A stretch of DNA of 15,563 bases, taken from assembly GCA_965657195.1 (NCBI GenBank), contig CBFHNK010000038.1, forward strand, positions 1 through 15,563, in the 5' to 3' direction. Source of the DNA: TMED14 sp965657195 (GTDB lineage Bacteria; Bacteroidota; Bacteroidia; Flavobacteriales; Schleiferiaceae). The notes beneath the pieces were generated by a model. The model was not told the origin of the DNA, ran no database searches, and was given only the letters and a program-made list of their open reading frames with translations. A program made the translations under genes and the position numbers. This document shows positions 12,486 through 15,563 of this stretch, piece by piece (position 1 is the first letter of the stretch; the number at the start of each line of letters is the position of its first letter).

Positions 12486-14366
12486 TCAGTACGCCCGACC
12501 CGTCTTGCCCTCCATGTAGTTCACGAAGGCGCGGTTGGCGACGCGGGTTCCGCCCGGAGTCGGGTAGTTGCCGGTAAAGTACCAGTCGCCGGGGGAATCG
12601 GGGCAGGCCTCGTGCAGGTCGGCCACCGTTTGGTAGACGACTTTGACTTCGGCGCGGGTTCCGGCAGGGGTCAGCAGCTGGGCGATGCGGTCGCTGAGCT
12701 CTTCGTCGGTGAACGGGGCGTACACGGCCTGTACGGCGTTGCGCTGCTCGGACATGGGCTTGGTCAATTCGGCTTTGGCCGACGCGTAGGCTTGGTCGAG
12801 GACCGAATCCATTCCGCGTTCGCGCAGCAGGGAAACGGCCGCCTGAAAAGCGATGAAGTCGCCCATCTTGGCCATGTCGATGCCGTAGCAGTCGGGGTAG
12901 CGAATCTGCGGCGCCGAGCTCACCACGACGATGCGCTTGGGATTCAGGCGGTCCAGCATGCGCAAAATGCTCTGCTTGAGCGTGGTTCCGCGCACAATGC
13001 TGTCGTCGAGGGCCACAATGCTGTCGTCGGGCTGCACGATGCCGTAGGTGGAGTCGTAGACGTGCGCCACCATATCGTTGCGGCTGGAATCCTCGGTGAT
13101 GAAGGTGCGCAGCTTGACGTCCTTCCAGGCGATTTTCTCGACACGCGGACGTGCACTCATCACCTGCTCAATGTCGGCGGGCGTGATCGCACTGCCTTTG
13201 GCGATGAGTTGGGCGGACTTTTGGCGCTTCAGCGCGTCTTCGGCGCCCTTGACGAGTCCGTAGAAGGCGATTTCGGCGGTGTTCGGAATAAAACTGAACA
13301 CGGTTCGGTCAAAGTCGCCTCCGGCGGCAGCCATGACGCGGTCGGTCAGTCGGCGTCCGAGCTCGATGCGTTCGCGGTAGATTTCGCCGTCGTTGGCGCG
13401 CGAAAAGTAGATGCGCTCAAAGCTGCAGGCGGCGCGGGGCGCGGCGGGGCGCACGGGCTCGACCGAAACGTCGCCGTTGCGGCGAATCCACACTATGTGC
13501 CCGGGCGGAACCTCGTGCACTTCGTCAGCCGACACGCCAAAGGCGGTCTGGATCACGGGGCGCTCTGAGGCCACTACCGCTACCTCGTCGTTGACGAAGT
13601 AGAAGGCGGGACGGATTCCGTGCGGGTCGCGCACCAAGAAGGCGTCGCCTTGGCCGATGATTCCGCCCATGGCGTACCCGCCGTCCCAGTCGCGGCTGGC
13701 CTTCTCGAGCACGCGCGGCATGTCCAGGTGGTTCGCCTGATAGCGGCTGCGCTCCATTTTGTTGAGGCCCAATTCGTCTTTGGCGATTTGGTGCAGGCGG
13801 CGGTTTTCTTTGTCGAGAAAGTGCCCAATTTTTTCCATCACCGTCACGGTGTCGGCCTTCTCTTTGGGGTGCTGGCCGAGGTTGACGAGCTCGTTGAACA
13901 GTTCGTCGACGTTGGTCATATTGAAGTTGCCGGCGACCAAGAGGTTGCGGCTCATGTAGTTGGACTGCCGCAAGAAGGGGTGGCAGGCCTCGATGCTGTT
14001 GCCGCCGTAGGTTCCGTAGCGCAGGTGGCCCAGGTAGACGTCGCAGGCGAAGGCCACGTTCTCTTTGACCCAGGCGGCGTCCTTGAGGCGCTCGGGCTTG
14101 CCGTCGAGGCGCTCTTCGATGCGGTTTTGAATGCGCGTAAAGATGTCCTGAATCGGCTTGGGGTCGGTCGAGCGGTAGCGGCTGATGTAGCGCTGACCGG
14201 GGGGCATGTCAAGCTTGACGCCGGCAAGTCCCGCGCCGTCTTGGCCGCGGTTGTGCTGCTTTTCCATCATGAGCACCATTTTGTTCAGGCCGTAAAGGGC
14301 CGTCCCGTGCTCGTCGAGGTAGTGGTCAAGGGGTTTGCGCAGACGCAGGAGGGCAATGCCGCACAT
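12486..14366 (-). CDS. purF: Amidophosphoribosyltransferase, long PurF form
   Basis: The 626-residue enzyme starts MCGIALL, placing the catalytic Cys2 of class II (Ntn) glutamine amidotransferases directly after the initiator Met; this fixes the start at 14366 and rules out upstream ATGs. HNRGQDGAG (about 38-46) and LRYGTYGG are glutaminase-site motifs. The phosphoribosyltransferase domain carries the PRPP loop ALDDSIVRGTT (D454-T462). PurF makes 5-phosphoribosylamine from PRPP and glutamine, the first committed step of purine synthesis. E. coli PurF has 505 residues and its PRPP loop is about 90 residues nearer the start; the extra length here lies mainly in the glutaminase half (for example the RSTDPKPIQDIFTRIQNRIE region). 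I associate this long form with Bacteroidota. It is divergent from ACMSD and followed by the adenosyltransferase gene. Confidence 0.92.
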   Translation of the reverse strand: MCGIALLRLRKPLDHYLDEHGTALYGLNKMVLMMEKQHNRGQDGAGLAGVKLDMPPGQRYISRYRSTDPKPIQDIFTRIQNRIEERLDGKPERLKDAAWVKENVAFACDVYLGHLRYGTYGGNSIEACHPFLRQSNYMSRNLLVAGNFNMTNVDELFNELVNLGQHPKEKADTVTVMEKIGHFLDKENRRLHQIAKDELGLNKMERSRYQANHLDMPRVLEKASRDWDGGYAMGGIIGQGDAFLVRDPHGIRPAFYFVNDEVAVVASERPVIQTAFGVSADEVHEVPPGHIVWIRRNGDVSVEPVRPAAPRAACSFERIYFSRANDGEIYRERIELGRRLTDRVMAAAGGDFDRTVFSFIPNTAEIAFYGLVKGAEDALKRQKSAQLIAKGSAITPADIEQVMSARPRVEKIAWKDVKLRTFITEDSSRNDMVAHVYDSTYGIVQPDDSIVALDDSIVRGTTLKQSILRMLDRLNPKRIVVVSSAPQIRYPDCYGIDMAKMGDFIAFQAAVSLLRERGMDSVLDQAYASAKAELTKPMSEQRNAVQAVYAPFTDEELSDRIAQLLTPAGTRAEVKVVYQTVADLHEACPDSPGDWYFTGNYPTPGGTRVANRAFVNYMEGKTGRAY

Positions 14367-14374
14367 AGCGGGTG

Positions 14375-14382
14375 CAAAGTTA
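14375..14382 (-). promoter_or_regulatory. -7 element TAACTTTG for purF, 8 nt before ATG
   Basis: Exact TAnnTTTG match on the minus strand, ending 8 nt before the purF ATG, so the leader would be a few nucleotides at most. No convincing -33 TTG is seen at 17-22 bp. It lies in the 61-nt spacer shared with the divergent ACMSD gene. Confidence 0.5.
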
Positions 14383-14427
14383 GGGCGCTCCCTATCTTCG
14401 CAGGACACCCTAGATGCAATCCTTCGC

Positions 14428-15438
14428 ATGAATTCGCTTCCCGCGCCCATTGACATTCATACCCACCTGATTCCCGAGCACATACCTCATTTTGCGGAGC
14501 GTTTTGGCTACGGTGGATTCATTCGCCTCGAGCACCACTGCCCGGGCTGCGCGCGCATGATGAAGGACGACGTGCTCTTTCGCGAAATCGAGGCCAACAA
14601 CTGGGATCCTGCCGCGCGAATCCACGACTGCGACCGCCACGGGGTGGGCGTCCAAGTGCTTTCAACTGTCCCCGTCATGTTCAGTTACTGGACTCCGGGT
14701 CGCGACGGCGCCGCGGTGGCGGAATTTCTTAACGACCACCTCGCCGAAGTCGTGGCCGGCAACCCCACTCGTTTTGAGGGCCTCGGAACCTTGCCCATGC
14801 AGGACACCAACCTCGCCCTGCGCGAACTCGACCGCTTTGAGCGCCTCGGGCTGCGCGGAGTGCAAATCGGTTCGAACATCAACCAGCGCAACCTTGACGA
14901 CCCCGCGTTTTTTCCCATTTTTGAAGAAGTGGCACGCCGCGGCCTCGCCCTTTTTGTGCATCCCTGGGACATGATGGGCAGCGACGACATGAAGCGCTAC
15001 TGGCTTCCGTGGCTCGTGGGAATGCCCGCCGAGTCCAGCCGCGCGCTGTGTTCGCTCATTTTTGGTGGGGTGTTCGAGCGGCTCCCCTCGCTGCGGGTGG
15101 CCATCGCCCACGGCGGTGGGTCGTTTCCCGCCACCCTCGGCCGCATCCAGCACGGCTTTGACGTTCGACCCGACTTGGTGGCCGTGGACAACGCGGTTCC
15201 GCCTACCGAATACCTCGGCAAGTTTTGGGTCGACAGCCTCGTGCACGACCCACACGACTTGGCCAACTTGCTGCGCCTGGTCGGCGAAGACAAAATTGCG
15301 GTGGGTTCTGACTACCCCTACCCATTGGGTGAGGCGGTTCCGGGCGATTTGGTGCGGAGCATGCCCTGGTCGGACGCGGTGAAGACCAAGGTGCTGCGGC
15401 AGAATGCGGAGGCGTGGCTCTACGGCAAGGCTGGCTGA
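14428..15438 (+). CDS. 2-amino-3-carboxymuconate-6-semialdehyde decarboxylase (ACMSD)
   Basis: The 336-residue protein matches human ACMSD (also 336) over its length from memory: IDIHTHLIP, RFGYGG, NNWDPAARI, VQVLSTVPVMFSYW, GLGTLPMQ, VQIG, LFVHPWDMMG, YWLPWLVGMPAE, HGGGSFP, RPDL, LVHDPHDL and GSDYPYPLGE. Zinc ligands of this amidohydrolase family are H11, H13, H178 and D295, with H228 as the catalytic histidine. It decarboxylates ACMS in the kynurenine/2-nitrobenzoate type pathways, diverting tryptophan carbon from quinolinate and NAD to catabolism. No other pathway gene is in the window. The start at 14428 immediately precedes the family N-terminus; earlier in-frame ATGs would overlap purF. 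The last codons, Lys-Ala-Gly-stop, form the beginning of a repeat array. Confidence 0.95.
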   Translation: MNSLPAPIDIHTHLIPEHIPHFAERFGYGGFIRLEHHCPGCARMMKDDVLFREIEANNWDPAARIHDCDRHGVGVQVLSTVPVMFSYWTPGRDGAAVAEFLNDHLAEVVAGNPTRFEGLGTLPMQDTNLALRELDRFERLGLRGVQIGSNINQRNLDDPAFFPIFEEVARRGLALFVHPWDMMGSDDMKRYWLPWLVGMPAESSRALCSLIFGGVFERLPSLRVAIAHGGGSFPATLGRIQHGFDVRPDLVAVDNAVPPTEYLGKFWVDSLVHDPHDLANLLRLVGEDKIAVGSDYPYPLGEAVPGDLVRSMPWSDAVKTKVLRQNAEAWLYGKAG

Positions 15439-15563
15439 GAATGGCTCGTTAGCAAGGTTGGCTGAGATTGGCTCGTTAGCAAGGTTGGCTGAGATTGGCT
15501 CGTTGGCTCGTTGGCTCTTGGCGAGGTTAGCTCGTTAGCAAGGTTAGCTCGTTAGCAAGGTTA
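15427..15563 (+). repeat. GTTRGC tandem array, third copy (starts inside ACMSD 3' end, runs off window)
   Basis: A 27-bp unit beginning AAGG(C/T)TGGCTGAGA is repeated at 15427, 15454 and 15481 with only three differences, then breaks into shorter GTTGGCTC and GTTAGCAAG words up to the window end. The first unit supplies the last three ACMSD codons and its TGA. The 22 bases at 15518-15539 are identical to the right arm beside secA (8130-8151, reverse complement). The 24 bases at 15457-15480 match 7341-7364 of the left arm except for two A/G differences. All three arrays therefore belong to one family. The end of the array is outside the window. Confidence 0.92.

Noticed and set aside
12453..13568. 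Long plus-strand reading frame antisense to purF
   Set aside because: It is the opposite-strand shadow of a well-supported gene in GC-rich DNA, with no recognisable domain.
14393..14400. TATCTTCG as the ACMSD -7 element
   Set aside because: One mismatch in the conserved TTTG core and no -33 box; too weak to annotate.
14367..14456. PurF starts upstream of 14366
   Set aside because: The catalytic cysteine must follow the initiator methionine, which fixes MCGI as the N-terminus.

Overview
The window looks like a chromosomal segment of a high-GC member of the Bacteroidota, possibly a Flavobacteriales-like lineage. Three things point there. Promoters of the Bacteroidota type (TAnnTTTG at -7) sit directly in front of several start codons, and no Shine-Dalgarno sequences are evident. 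A DUF2795 small protein typical of the phylum lies next to secA. The PurF and SecA proteins have the long architecture I associate with this phylum. All functional assignments come from motifs read by eye; no database search was run.

Layout: the 3' end of an RseP/site-2 protease gene (2-175, +) faces a ZIP-family metal transporter (359-1171, -), with an inverted-repeat-rich spacer between them. lpxH (1319-2095, +) converges on sodA (2155-2760, -) across a strong bidirectional terminator. A large AddA-like helicase-nuclease gene (2856-6059, +) overlaps kbl (6046-7251, +) by 14 nt. From 7234 to 8176 lies a compact element: an array of about 9-bp GTTRGC repeats that starts inside the last codons of kbl, an AT-rich segment, a four-helix-bundle gene of the 23S rRNA intervening-sequence protein (IVP/S23) family, and a second array in inverted orientation that ends on the secA stop codon. 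secA (8174-11527), a DUF2795 gene (11597-11821), a cob(I)alamin adenosyltransferase gene (11864-12433) and a long purF (12486-14366) then run on the minus strand. ACMSD (14428-15438, +) is divergent from purF. A third GTTRGC array begins in its last codons and runs off the window end.

Most genes are housekeeping: envelope and lipid A (rseP, lpxH), protein export (secA), purine synthesis (purF), oxidative defence (sodA), DNA end processing (addA-like), threonine/glycine catabolism (kbl), cobalamin activation and kynurenine-pathway decarboxylation. They do not form one pathway.

The most interesting signal is the repeat system. Three arrays share the same unit, including a perfect 22-nt identity between the secA-side and ACMSD-side arrays. 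Each starts on or inside the stop codon of a gene and reads in that gene's sense direction. Two of them converge on an IVP-family gene. This copies the plan of a 23S rRNA intervening sequence (an IVP gene in the loop of inverted repeats), but sits between protein genes. The IVP start codon lies in the loop of a perfect 11-bp inverted repeat that overlaps its promoter, and its last 33 residues are translated from repeat sequence. A second theme is TAnnTTTG placed only 4 to 8 nt before five start codons, suggesting widespread leaderless or nearly leaderless mRNAs.
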